Shown in pieces: positions 1 through 13,800 of a stretch of 64,000 nt of DNA. This DNA is from Montifringilla adamsi (lineage: Eukaryota; Chordata; Aves; Passeriformes; Passeridae): the NCBI GenBank assembly GCA_017590115.1, contig JAGGNK010010892.1, forward strand, positions 4,144,813 to 4,208,812. Reading direction: 5' to 3'. The position numbers were made by a program, and so were the translations under genes. Position 1 is the first letter of the stretch, and each line of letters opens with the position of its first letter. The notes under the pieces were generated by a model. That model was not told the origin of the DNA and searched no databases. It saw only the letters and a list, made by a program, of their open reading frames with translations.

Positions 1-2027
<2,027 letters not shown>

Positions 2028-2150
2028 GAGCCCGGCTGCCCAGCCCTGCCCTGTCCCAGCTGCTGCTGTAGGTTGGAGGCAAATGGCTGCAACAGTCACT
2101 GTCAGCTTTGCACTGCATGAATAAATGTAGATCTGCAGGACTGGCTCTGT
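2028..2150 (+). other. MYH7B: MYH7B 3' UTR and polyadenylation signal
   Basis: The stretch after the TAG at 2025-2027 contains AATAAA at 2120-2125. A GT-rich run follows at about 2147-2157, the usual arrangement of a vertebrate cleavage site, so the transcript probably ends near 2140-2150. This makes a very short 3' UTR of about 120 nt. Confidence 0.7.
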
Positions 2151-4845
2151 TGTGTGTCACAGCGTAACCAGGGCCTTGGCCTCTGTCCCTGGGGTCTGGG
2201 GGAGCATCTTCACAGGGAGACACAGGCAGGAGAGAAGCTCAGTCCCCTCTTTCCCAGCTCTATGGCCCTGACTTGGGATGGGCTTTGGGAAAAGCGCCCT
2301 TTCCTCATACCTCCCCACCAGAACACAGCTCTAACTGCAGGGGCATGAGGCACAACAGACCTCAACCACTACTGCTGCGAACATAAAGTCCCCTCATACA
2401 GCCCTGGAGGGGGTTATGGCTTTGGCAAAGGCACTGGAAAGAAAGACACCTCCACTCATTTCTTTAAAATAGATTTCTTTAATAGTTTCCATTTAATATG
2501 TTTATTTGCAGTTAGCAAATCGGCATTAATCAGGGCAGCACGAACCTCAGCCATCCATGGGGACAGTGCACACTTCCAGAGGTATTTGTTAGTGCTAGGG
2601 GTCCCACCTCCCTCCCATCCCCGCCCAGAGCCCGTTGGCACCTCCATGGGTCTGGTCCCTCTCACCATGAGATTGTTGTGGCATCTGGCATGGACAGACA
2701 TCCCAAAGGAATGTGGCCCCAGTTGGGATTTGCCTGTGACCCTCTGTGCACTGGGGCAGAGCCTTCTCCCTGGAGCCCAGCACGCTCCACCCCTGGAGGA
2801 GCTGCCAGGGGTTTCTTCCCTGTGCCCTTCTCTGCCCCATCAGCCCAAAAGCAAAGCCCAGCCTGTGCTCCCAGGCCTGGGAAGACCCCCAGAGATGGTG
2901 TGGGCTCAGCTCAGCTTCCCCCAGGCCCATGGGCAAGGCCAGAGGCAGCTGGGCCCCAAACTGTCTTTAAAACACAGAGGGGAGTGAGACTGCAGGGTTA
3001 CAGCAGCAATCAGTGGATGCACCAATTAACTACACTGTGGAAAAGGCATCCCTTAACTGAAAAGCCTTTTAATTTGAAGCATTTATTTTAAGTGTACATC
3101 TATTACAGTTAAGAAGCAAAGATACACCAAAAACACAAATACCCAAGAACAAAAAAAGTACAGATGAGAAAGAAATGAGCTGAGGAGAGGGAGGAGCAGG
3201 GTGGGGGTGACCTGGTGAGGAACAGAGGTGAAATTGCCATGGCAAGAAGCTCCCCAGGGTACCCTCACCAGAGCAGGATGCAGCTCCCAGGGAGGGACAC
3301 CAGGATCCTCAGGAGCTCCTGCAAGGCTCCAGCTTTATGCACAAGCTCAGCAGCTCTGACCACCCTGTGAGCCCACAGCAGGACACTGAGGTGTGGGAGA
3401 AGAGAAAGGAGAAGGGACATGCTCAGAGACAAGTCCTACTCCTGGGGCTGGAGCCTCCTTCACTCCTCTAGCCCCAGCACAGGGAGCCTCAGGGGGGGTT
3501 TCATGCTGCTGGCAACAAGACAAAAGGCTGCAGCTCTGGGACATCTCACCCCTCTGGAGCCTGGACAGAGCTGAAGTCATCTCGTCAAATAAATTAGAAA
3601 ATGTTAAAAAAATTCAGATGTGTGTTTCAAAACAGGTTTCTTTTAGCTGTAGCTGCAAGACATGTTTTTGACTTAAATGCAGTGGCTTAAGTGTAGTGTA
3701 TCTTGTTCCTGGGTATCGGAATGTGTTGGAGCAACATGGCGTTGGTGAGCAGGCAGGGCACATGCAGGTTTGGCAATCAAGACTGCCAAAACCCCATTCC
3801 CCTTTCCAACATATCCTACAAAGTTACTTTCAACCAGGAGTGTTTATTCCCAGCATTTAACACTTTCTGATTAAAACAGATCCAGGAAAAAATGGACATC
3901 TCCAGTAATATTGCACTTTCAAGATTAATGTGTGTGTTGATATTAAGGGCTGAAAGCAGAGACTGACATTAAGACTTCCAGGCATAGCAGGTTAACATCA
4001 AGAGCAATGGTCCTGAAAAGGATTGTAAAACCACATTAGTTACCCAAGAAGGGACAAGTTTAAAAAATTAGTACATTTTAATGCTAGTGCTCCGTGAAAA
4101 AGCCAACCCCTGTTGCAATTCCACCACTGCTGAAATGTCTCTGTTCTCCAGCACTGCAAAACGCCTCTGGATAGGAAGGATCTGCAGGAAGGACAGCAGG
4201 AGCAGAGGTTCTCTCCTAATGCACAGATAGATTTAGTACCAAATGATCCAAAAGGCGATGGTAAAGAGGTGACTGGAGCTGGGGCTCTCAGGAATTAAAA
4301 GCACACACACGCACACACACTCATGCTCTAACCAACCCCAAAGCCCTGATTCAAAAGCCCAGCGGAAGAGTTAACACCTGCAGGGAGTCCTCGTGGTGGC
4401 TTTGCACGTGGCTGGTGGTGGGGTCCTGCTCAGATGGGCTCCTTGGACCTCACACTTGGAGGGCAATTGCTGTGCTTTTTGACTTGCTCATCCTGGCAGC
4501 CCTGAGAGAGCCACACCTCAACCGGCACACACGGAAAAGAGAACCCTCACGTCAGCAAAACCCCTTCTGCCAGCCCTGCTGGACAGGCAGAGAGGAAAAA
4601 AAATAATACAGGCTGGTTTGTGCAGGTGATTATTTTTATCCCAGAACAACTGGAAGATACATCCCTGAATGTGTTGCCCAGAGAGCTGTCCGAGTCTCAG
4701 AGTCAGAGCTGGGGGCCGGCAGGGGCGGGGATGGGACGACGCTCCGCAGCTCCGAGCTGCACACACACACTACACAGCGTATCCCTGAAAATCCCCGGGC
4801 TGCGAGGGACCCTCCGAGCTGTCCATCAGAAGCTGGAGGCGGGAA
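2151..4845 (-). other. Intergenic spacer plus TRPC4AP 3' UTR
   Basis: No gene is seen on the + strand here. On the minus strand the part next to 4846 must be TRPC4AP 3' UTR. Candidate AATAAA signals (TTTATT on the + strand) lie at 3843-3848, 3082-3087 and 2501-2506; which is used cannot be told from sequence. A short CA repeat lies near 4302-4320. The MYH7B and TRPC4AP genes are tail to tail. Confidence 0.5.
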
Positions 4846-7800
4846 TTACTCCTCGGAGAAGTCTCTGTCAATGTCCATGTACGCCTCGTCGATGTAGCTG
4901 ACTATGGCACAGGGGGACGTCCGGTCCGGACTGAGCAGTATCGAAACAGTCTCTTTCCAGTAGGTAAAACTAATACAGGAGCTCTGTGGGCACAGACAAC
5001 ACGGGGGTCAGAGGAGGCCACAGCATGGAACACCTCCCAAAGCTGAAAATCACTTCCTGTTCAGCCCGAGCTGCCCAGCCCCACAGTGTGACCAACACTT
5101 TGGATTCCCCACTCTGCCCTCCCTCCCTGGCTGTTGAACAACTACACCCTCTACAACCAGCTGCTCACTCTCCAGATGCAGACAAGGACTCCCAGTGCCT
5201 CTGGCAGCTGCTAAGAGCAGCACAGGGTGACCCCAGCCTGCCTGGACCAGTACACCCATAATCCAAACTTGTCCTCTGCTGCCCTGTCCAAACACAAACT
5301 GGGACCCTGTGGTGCTGCAGATAAGCCAATGCTGGAAGCAGCTCCCACTCCAGAGATGACACAAAAACCAACACACTCCCTGCTCACACCCCTCCTGCAT
5401 TATTCCCTCAAAGTCAAAGGGCCACCCCAGCAGCCCAACACCAGACCATGAGTCCCCCACATAACTGGTTAGTTGGTTATTTCTACCCACCAGTGACCCA
5501 GGACAAACCAGCTCTGGCAAAGAAACCTGCAGGCTGCTCCCTTAGCTTCGAACTGCATTCTGTCCGTCCTCCCCCTCCCTGGCCATCCTGCCAGCGCTGC
5601 CCCTCCACCACACTCAGCACTAGCAAGTCTCACTTCTGTGTGCCAGAGCCAGGACCTCAGGCTCTGTTTCCAGGGAAGCCCAGCACCTGCCTTGTGGCAG
5701 CCTGACTGAGGTGTGGAAAGCACCACAGAGCTACACTGGGGGCAGACCTTCCTCCCTTCTTTCCCATCCCAATCTCCCATTTTTGCCAGGGGACTGGCAG
5801 ACAGGTGTTGCTGTGACTGACTCCTGCCATGCCAAGAGGGTCACATACATTTTCTAAGCAGGTGCTGTCTTTATCCTTGTTGAGGTAATGCTGCTGCCAG
5901 AATCGCAGGAGACTGTGGAAGTTGTTCAGGATGAAGCCAGGGTATTTTTCCGTGTATTCCATTTGTTGCAAGGTGCGCAGATAAAAAGGGAGCTTTTCTT
6001 TCCTTCGGGCCAGCATTAGGATAACTAAACTTGTGTTCAAACAACTGACATTTTCCTGGAAGTAAAAATGACACAGCAAAAAAATCTAAATACCGAGATA
6101 CCTGTTGTATACATGTCCCTATAAAACAAGCCTGTGGAAAGCACACAGTGGAAGTGTTCCTGCACACAGTAAGGAAAAAGGGACATGGGTGTTCTCCAGG
6201 GAAAGCAGGCTCCTCTCTGCTCCCAGCCCTGCTCACCACTCCAGTCCCAGTAAGGTGAGTGCAAGGTCCCTGGTAGCTCTTTACCTGTGTAAGTGTCTGT
6301 ACATGGATAATATTGATGAGACGGAAGAGGAAGGACATTCTCATGGACATCTGGGACATGTAGGACAACAGGCGGCACTCGGACAGGACCTCTGCAACTG
6401 CAGCAAGAGGAGAAACACAATCACCAGGTGCAGGAGGCTCAGACACACTGATCCAAGCACTGGGGCAGTAAGAACTGGTGCTCAAACTTTCAGGGTGGCA
6501 CTTACTTGTCTAACCCCCAAACTACGGAAGCCCAGATTTAAATTAACCATTATCAGCACTGAACACCCCCCAGTCCCACCCCATTGCTTCCTGTTCACCT
6601 TTAGCATCAGACTGATTCTCAAACCGGTCCAGGGACAGCGTGATGCAGCGAACGAGCATGTTTGAGTCCACCAGAGAGCTGTTGATCTGATTTAAAAATA
6701 TCTGGAACTGAACAGAAACACTTTTTAGTGTTGAATTTAAAAGATTGAAATATATTTATATTGAGGGTCATTACCTTTTTGTTATCTCTAACAAGGTAAG
6801 AGGAGACATCACTCTCAGCCCTGCCTCACCCTGCCCAAACCAACACTGGCACTGAGGGCTGACCAAAGGATCACTTAAAAACACTATGGAATGGAAAATG
6901 TCATCCTGGCATCCCTAAAATCTCTTTTGAAGCTATGTTAGTCCATTGAAAGTGAGATTTCATACAGTATTTGTTTTGAAAGAGCAGGAATTCCTGCAGC
7001 TCCATGTTTTCCTACACTGATTTTGTACAACCAGACAGCACTAGGGAGAAATACAGAGAGGGAGTCACACAGAATGAGAACTAAACCCGTCAAGAGATCA
7101 ATAAACAGGAAGCACAGACAAAATATAAAGACATTCTCTAGAATGTTTAAGTTCATTCACTAGAGAAAAACTCCAAAAATAAATACAGTTTTCTTTTAAA
7201 TACATTTATACATCCCTTCGCCAAGGTCTACCAGACCTAACAGCAATGAGAGAAAAATGACAGTAACAAAATCAAGAGTGTAAGGCCACTCAGAACCTAC
7301 CCACCAGCTGATGTTAAACGTCCAAAGTGCAGAAGAGCATGAAACCACTTTGCATAGAGCTGTCCACTGATGTGCAGCTCAATTTTATAGTCAATTACAT
7401 AAGCCATGGCTTCTTAAAACATCTCCAAGTTCAAATAACATCAAATATCTACTGTCTGTGTGCAGTATCAAGTATTTTAAGCCTTATTCATGAAGGAATT
7501 CCCACTGCAAGCTCCAGTAGAACATTTTTTGGAGCTGTCTCACTGTCCACAACTATTACTTAACCACAAATCTGGCGACTGCACAGGAAATGTTCTGCTA
7601 CCCTTGAGCCTGACCTTAGGCTTCCCTGATTGTGGAACAGGGTAATGTTTGCTGACCAGCTCAGCACTCACTGTCTCAGGACAGCTGGAGCACTGCTGAA
7701 AATACTGAGGGACTTTGGCAACTCATCCCTTAATGTTTATTGTGCTCCAAGCTCTGAAATCACACCAAACCCAAATGAATCTGAGTTTTAGCGCTGTGTT

Positions 7801-10800
7801 TGGTTATAAAAGGGTGTAATTTGAGCCACAGGGGACAGCTTTTACAAATATTTACCTTCTCATCTGTGTTGATGTATTTGTTGAACCTCTTGAATGCATC
7901 AATATTGAATTTCATCAGCTCTCCCAGAAGGTCAAAGTAACTCTGAAGCACATCCCGTGACTTGCACTCACTATCAACAATGCAGTAGAGAATATGCTGG
8001 CAGGGGAGGAAAACATGTTATTGCCACAGCTTAGTCCAAGCCAGCAGCACAACACAGACTCTGATTTAATCAGTATTTAAAGCATTTATCTTCAAAGTTC
8101 TTGGGTGACTGAATGCCACAACACCAAAATTAAAGACAACAATTCAGATGAGTCTCCTGTTAAAATGAGTTGCTAGTGATGCAGGTTATACAAATGGCCA
8201 CATCTGGCTGCCACAAGCAGAATTCACAGGTATTTTTGTGTTCCCAGTATTTGTCATAGTTAGACAGGAATAAGGGGCAGTTTTTCATTTATTATAACTG
8301 TTGCATCTATTCTGATTTCTCCAGTAAACTATGATCCTGACTTATCTCCCTGAGTGTTTATTCTCCACTACTGCAAGGGGGCAGCTTGAGTGGCCTTCAT
8401 TTCCCTGCTGAGTTTTAAAGCCAGCATAGTATTTAACACTACATTTTTATCCACTTTTGGTTCACTGCAGATAAATCCTTCTTGATTGCTATGGAGGATG
8501 CCTGACATAATTTACTTACCTCCAGGAGTCCTCTCTTGAGGAGGAACATCTGGTCTGCATAGGAGGTGGTGCCGCGCAGAAAACTTTCAACCGCCCTTGC
8601 TTGCCAAAACCTGAGAAAAAGAAGAAAGGAGGTGTTGGTTTTGGGGCAAGGGAAATACTTGATCACAACTGCAATTTAAATCCAGTTTCCTGATCTGTTT
8701 CAATCCCCTCTGAAGCTGGAGTCAGACCTGTTGATCCTGCAGAAAATCACTGGCTGTGATTTTCTGCACCTGCACTGCCACCACAGCACAACAAAGCCAG
8801 ACCTTCCACAGCTGATTCTCCAACATTCTCAGCAGCTCGAAGCTGGACAAAACCAAAGCTACATCCCAGGGATCTCAAATAGCTCATCAGAGGCAAAGTG
8901 AACCCACCTGAAGGAGGATTCTGCTGGCTCCTTCTTCATGACCTGAAGCAGTCTGGTCAGCAAACCTCTCTTCCCATCACAGACAAGGCTCCTGCAGCAG
9001 GTGAGAAATGACAGCTGAGTGGAAGGGCTGGGCAAGCACTGAATCCAGTCACTGCTCCAGAGCTTTTGATGATCAAAATCTCAGTATTGAAGTACACAGT
9101 ACAAATATTGTGCTAGTTCTATCAGCAGAGGAGTGCTCCTCACTGCCCTTAGTAAATATCTGTAATACCTGCAACATGACTTCCAAGTAAGTTCAAAGTA
9201 AAAACTTTCTCTCCAAATTTTAATAATTTCAGAAATATCAATTCATGCCTTGTGCGAATCAAGCAAAAAAAAAAAATACTACATTCAAACTTAGGAATGA
9301 AAGAAACCCCTTTTTTTTCCCCTCAAAGAATGTAAAGGAAAGTCTAAATTCCATGTAGGAGGCAGAGCAGAGTACGAAAGCTGGATGCAACATGAGGCTG
9401 TAGTAAAAGCATAGAGGCTGTACAACTGCAATTCTACTTGTATTAAAGAGCACCTTCAGTGGAGTATCCACCTGCACTGAACTCATATAGAAATAATGAC
9501 TTGATCTCACATATCAAGAGAAACAACATGAAAACTAAATGCTAAGGGTGAAAAAAATCCCAAGTTCTTCCCAATTAGACACAGTACTACGATAATAACT
9601 GTAATCTAGAAATCCTCTTAGAAATTCCCTTTTGGAGTGAGATAAAGCTGCTCTGTGCAGACCAAGTCCCTGCTGATGCCCTGGGAGCATTATGACAAAA
9701 TAAATTCTGCAAACAATCTTCCATCTGCTGAGCTTCATACACCAGAATCATGTATTAAAGTGATTATTAGATCAAAACAGTCCATCTAACAGATACTCAA
9801 ATGCAACAGAAGAGATTTTATAAGTGGTTTAACATGTTAATCTAATTTTGCTTATTCTGGTTATTAGCTGCTCTTAAAATACTCTGAGCAGACACTTGGA
9901 TGCGTTCATGCAGCCTGGAAATGGACATTTATGTGTGCACACGCTGCTCCTGAATGCCAGAACTAAGATTCAATAGCAATTAAATGATGTGAGGGATCTT
10001 TCCAGGTCTGTCTGCAATGCCCAGCCTAAGGAAGGCCAGACAGGCAGACCCAGCATATCATAGTGAAGTCTGAGCCATGAACTCAAACCCCTCTTTTTAG
10101 GGGTTTTAAAGTTCCTTTTATTTTTAAAACACCTTACTCTGAGCATGAGCACACCTGAGATTTGCTAATGACCATCAACATCCCACAAGCCTGGAGACCT
10201 CCCACTGAAAGGAGTCACTGAAATAAAGTGCGGTGGACAGACAGAGGTCAAACAGAACAGCCAATGTCAAACTTCCAGTCCAAGTGCTCCCAAACCTCTT
10301 AAACTGCTGACCAACACCCTCAGTCCCCTCTCACCTGTCAGTGTTGACCACTGCATCCACTTCAGGGATGTTGGCTTTATGGGAGATTGCACTCAGCTCA
10401 TTCAGCTCTTGGCTGTTCAAAAGGAGATACTTGTTCCTACAGCAAGACAGTGGGGGAGGAGGGGAGAAAAGCAGGATGAATTCAACAGGCAAAAATGCAG
10501 TTTCATGAAAAGCAGAGGCACAGGACTACAAGGGCTGCAGGACTGGGCAAGCTGATCTCTCCTGGCTGCTCTTCACAGCATTCCCACTCTGCTCCCTGTA
10601 CTGGGCCAGCTGCAGCTTGGGAAAACATCAAAAATTTACCAAATGCCACTTCCAACACTGACCAGCTTTGAGATGATGGTTCTTTGCTGACTTGTTTGGG
10701 ATCTTATGGTTTGTAAATATTTTCTTCTGGATAATGCTCATTAAAAAAAAAAATCTAAGCAATATTTTGCTGAATTTCAGACCAAAGTAAGTATGAAATA

Positions 10801-13800
10801 GCAAATAGTAAAAGCATGGAGGCTGTACAACTGCAATTCTACTTGTATTAAAGAGCACCTTCAGTGGAGTATCCACCTGCACTGAACTCATATAGAAATA
10901 ATGACTTGATCTCACATATCAAGAGAAACAACATGAAAACTAAATGCTAAGGGTGAAAAAAATCCCAAGTTCTTCCCAATTAGACACAGTACTACGATAA
11001 TAACTGTAATCTAGAAATCCTCTTAGAAATTCCCTTTTGGAGTGAGATAAAGCTGCTCTGTGCAGACCAAGTCCCTGCTGATGCCCTGGGAGCATTATGA
11101 CAAAATAAATTCTGCAAACAATCTTCCATCTGCTGAGCTTCATACACCAGAATCATGTATTAAAGTGATTATTAGATCAAAACAGTCCATCTAACAGATA
11201 CTCAAATGCAACAGAAGAGATTTTATAAGTGGTTTAACATGTTAATCTAATTTTGCTTATTCTGGTTATTAGCTGCTCTTAAAATACTCTGAGCAGACAC
11301 TTGGATGCGTTCATGCAGCCTGGAAATGGACATTTATGTGTGCACACGCTGCTCCTGAATGCCAGAACTAAGATTCAATAGCAATTAAATGATGTGAGGG
11401 ATCTTTCCAGGTCTGTCTGCAATGCCCAGCCTAAGGAAGGCCAGACAGGCAGACCCAGCATATCATAGTGAAGTCTGAGCCATGAACTCAAACCCCTCTT
11501 TTTAGGGGTTTTAAAGTTCCTTTTATTTTTAAAACACCTTACTCTGAGCATGAGCACACCTGAGATTTGCTAATGACCATCAACATCCCACAAGCCTGGA
11601 TACCTCCCACTGAAAGGAGTCACTGAAATAAAGTGCGGTGGACAGACAGAGGTCAAACAGAACAGCCAATGTCAAACTTCCAGTCCAAGTGCTCCCAAAC
11701 CTCTTAAACTGCTGACCAACACCCTCAGTCCCCTCTCACCTGTCAGTGTTGACCACTGCATCCACTTCAGGGATGTTGGCTTTATGGGAGATTGCACTCA
11801 GCTCATTCAGCTCTTGGCTGTTCAAAAGGAGATACTTGTTCCTACAGCAAGACAGTGGGGGAGGAGGGGAGAAAAGCAGGATGAATTCAACAGGCAAAAA
11901 TGCAGTTTCATGAAAAGCAGAGGCACAGGACTACAAGGGCTGCAGGACTGGGCAAGCTGATCTCTCCTGGCTGCTCTTCACAGCATTCCCACTCTGCTCC
12001 CTGTACTGGGCCAGCTGCAGCTTGGGAAAACATCAAAAATTTACCAAATGCCACTTCCAACACTGACCAGCTTTGAGATGATGGTTCTTTGCTGACTTGT
12101 TTGGGATCTTATGGTTTGTAAATATTTTCTTCTGGATAATGCTCATTAAAAAAAAATCTAAGCAATATTTTGCTGAATTTCAGACCAAAGTAAGTATGAA
12201 ATAGCAAACTTTTCCACAGCTTCCTGAAGTTTTTCTCCACCCTATAGTGATTGCTCTTTTTAAGTAATAAATCTCTTTCTAAGTAAAAAAACAGAAAAAA
12301 CAAAAAATAAAAAAAAATCTAAGCAATATTTTGCTGAATTTCAGACCAAAGTAAGTATGAAATAGCAAACTTTTCCACAGCTTCCTGAAGTTTTTCTCCA
12401 CCCTATAGTGATTGCTCTTTTTAAGTAATAAATCTCTTTCTAAGTAAGAAAGCAGAAACTGCAAGAAAGGACTCAGTCGTCCTGGTATTTTATTATCTGA
12501 ACAAACTTTACCCTGGAAATATTAAAAAACCTCATGAAATGTAAAGATCCAAATAAAAATGGATATAAATCCCAGGAATGTACACAAATTCTTTATCAAA
12601 TACTGAACTTTTCATAATAAAAATAAATTATTTTGTATGAAAAGTGAACTAACTGCAGAATAAATCTGACAGTAGAAATGTAGTCCAGGGGGCTCCCTTT
12701 GCCCAATGGCAGTATGTTCCCTGACACTCTTTCTGCTTCCAAGCGTTCAAAATCAGACAGCAAAGACTCCTTTTCAGGAAAGCTCAGGGGGCAGAGGATG
12801 CAGTGATGAGTGTGAGGTTCCTCCTTGCTTCCAACACTCATCAGGTTAGTGCTCACTGAGGCTCTTGTGCAAAGCTCCCTTTGATGTGGACTGAACAGGC
12901 CTCTGCAATGAGAACAGAGCCCTTCTCTCCCTGCAATAAACAGCTCTGCAAGTCTGGTTTGGACACAATTTCACTGAATGAGTATCAGCATAGAAGTACT
13001 TTGCTCTCATCTTGTCCTCAGTTAACTCAGCTTATCTGTGATTTCATAGAAAGTTCATGTAATTTAAACCCCCCAAACAGATTCCACACATTCCACTTGC
13101 TCAAGTGTTACAGCTGGGAGCTGTTTTCTGCTCAAACAAGCCTGAGATCTTTGCAGCAGCCACTTAAGTAGTAACATCACCTGTAGAGATTTTATTGGAA
13201 AACCTGGAGTGATTCCCAGGCAAACAATGTATTGCATGAAGGATTTAAAACAGATCAGCACTCCCTCCCTGACTATGTCCAGCAGCTCTGCATTCTCAAA
13301 GCTAATATTCCACAATCAAAAAGGCTGATATTTGAAATCTATCCAACAGGACTAAAATCCTGCACAAAACCAGCAGCCTGGCTCTAGGAATGAGCAGCAC
13401 CTCAAATGCAACATGGCTCTAACATAGGAGTTTCTAAGGAAGGGACACAATCTCCCAGGACTGAATGAGAGCAACACTGATGGAATGCAGGATGCAATTC
13501 CACAAGTCTCAAACACCTCTGAACAAGCAGCACAGCATTAAATATTAAATAACCCCAAGCAAACTGCACCACCCCTCCAATTATTCCAGCACACCCAAGT
13601 TTTCCTAAGGATTTATTCTGAAGGCAGACAGGAGATTTCTTTGTATTTCCCTGGCTCACTGTCACCTCTCAGTAGAAGGCAAAAAGAAGAAAGCTGCCTC
13701 TTTATTCCTTCAGCCAGAAAGTGTTAACTCATCCTGTACATGTTTCAGCTCATCTCAACACAAGATAAAATGGGCTGGGTTTAACCACACCAGACATATT

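Larger units (their letters stand above)
9401..12208. repeat. Direct tandem duplication, 1405-bp unit, carrying a TRPC4AP exon
   Basis: Bases 9401-10805 recur at 10806-about 12208. The copies join head to tail with no spacer. I see only a few differences: one G/T at about 10195 versus 11600, one A/G at about 9412 versus 10817, and an A-run of 11 versus 9 near the end. Each copy contains the same 102-nt TRPC4AP exon plus flanking intron on both sides. The junction (about 10800-10812) is the only sequence not present in an unduplicated allele. Confidence 0.93.
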
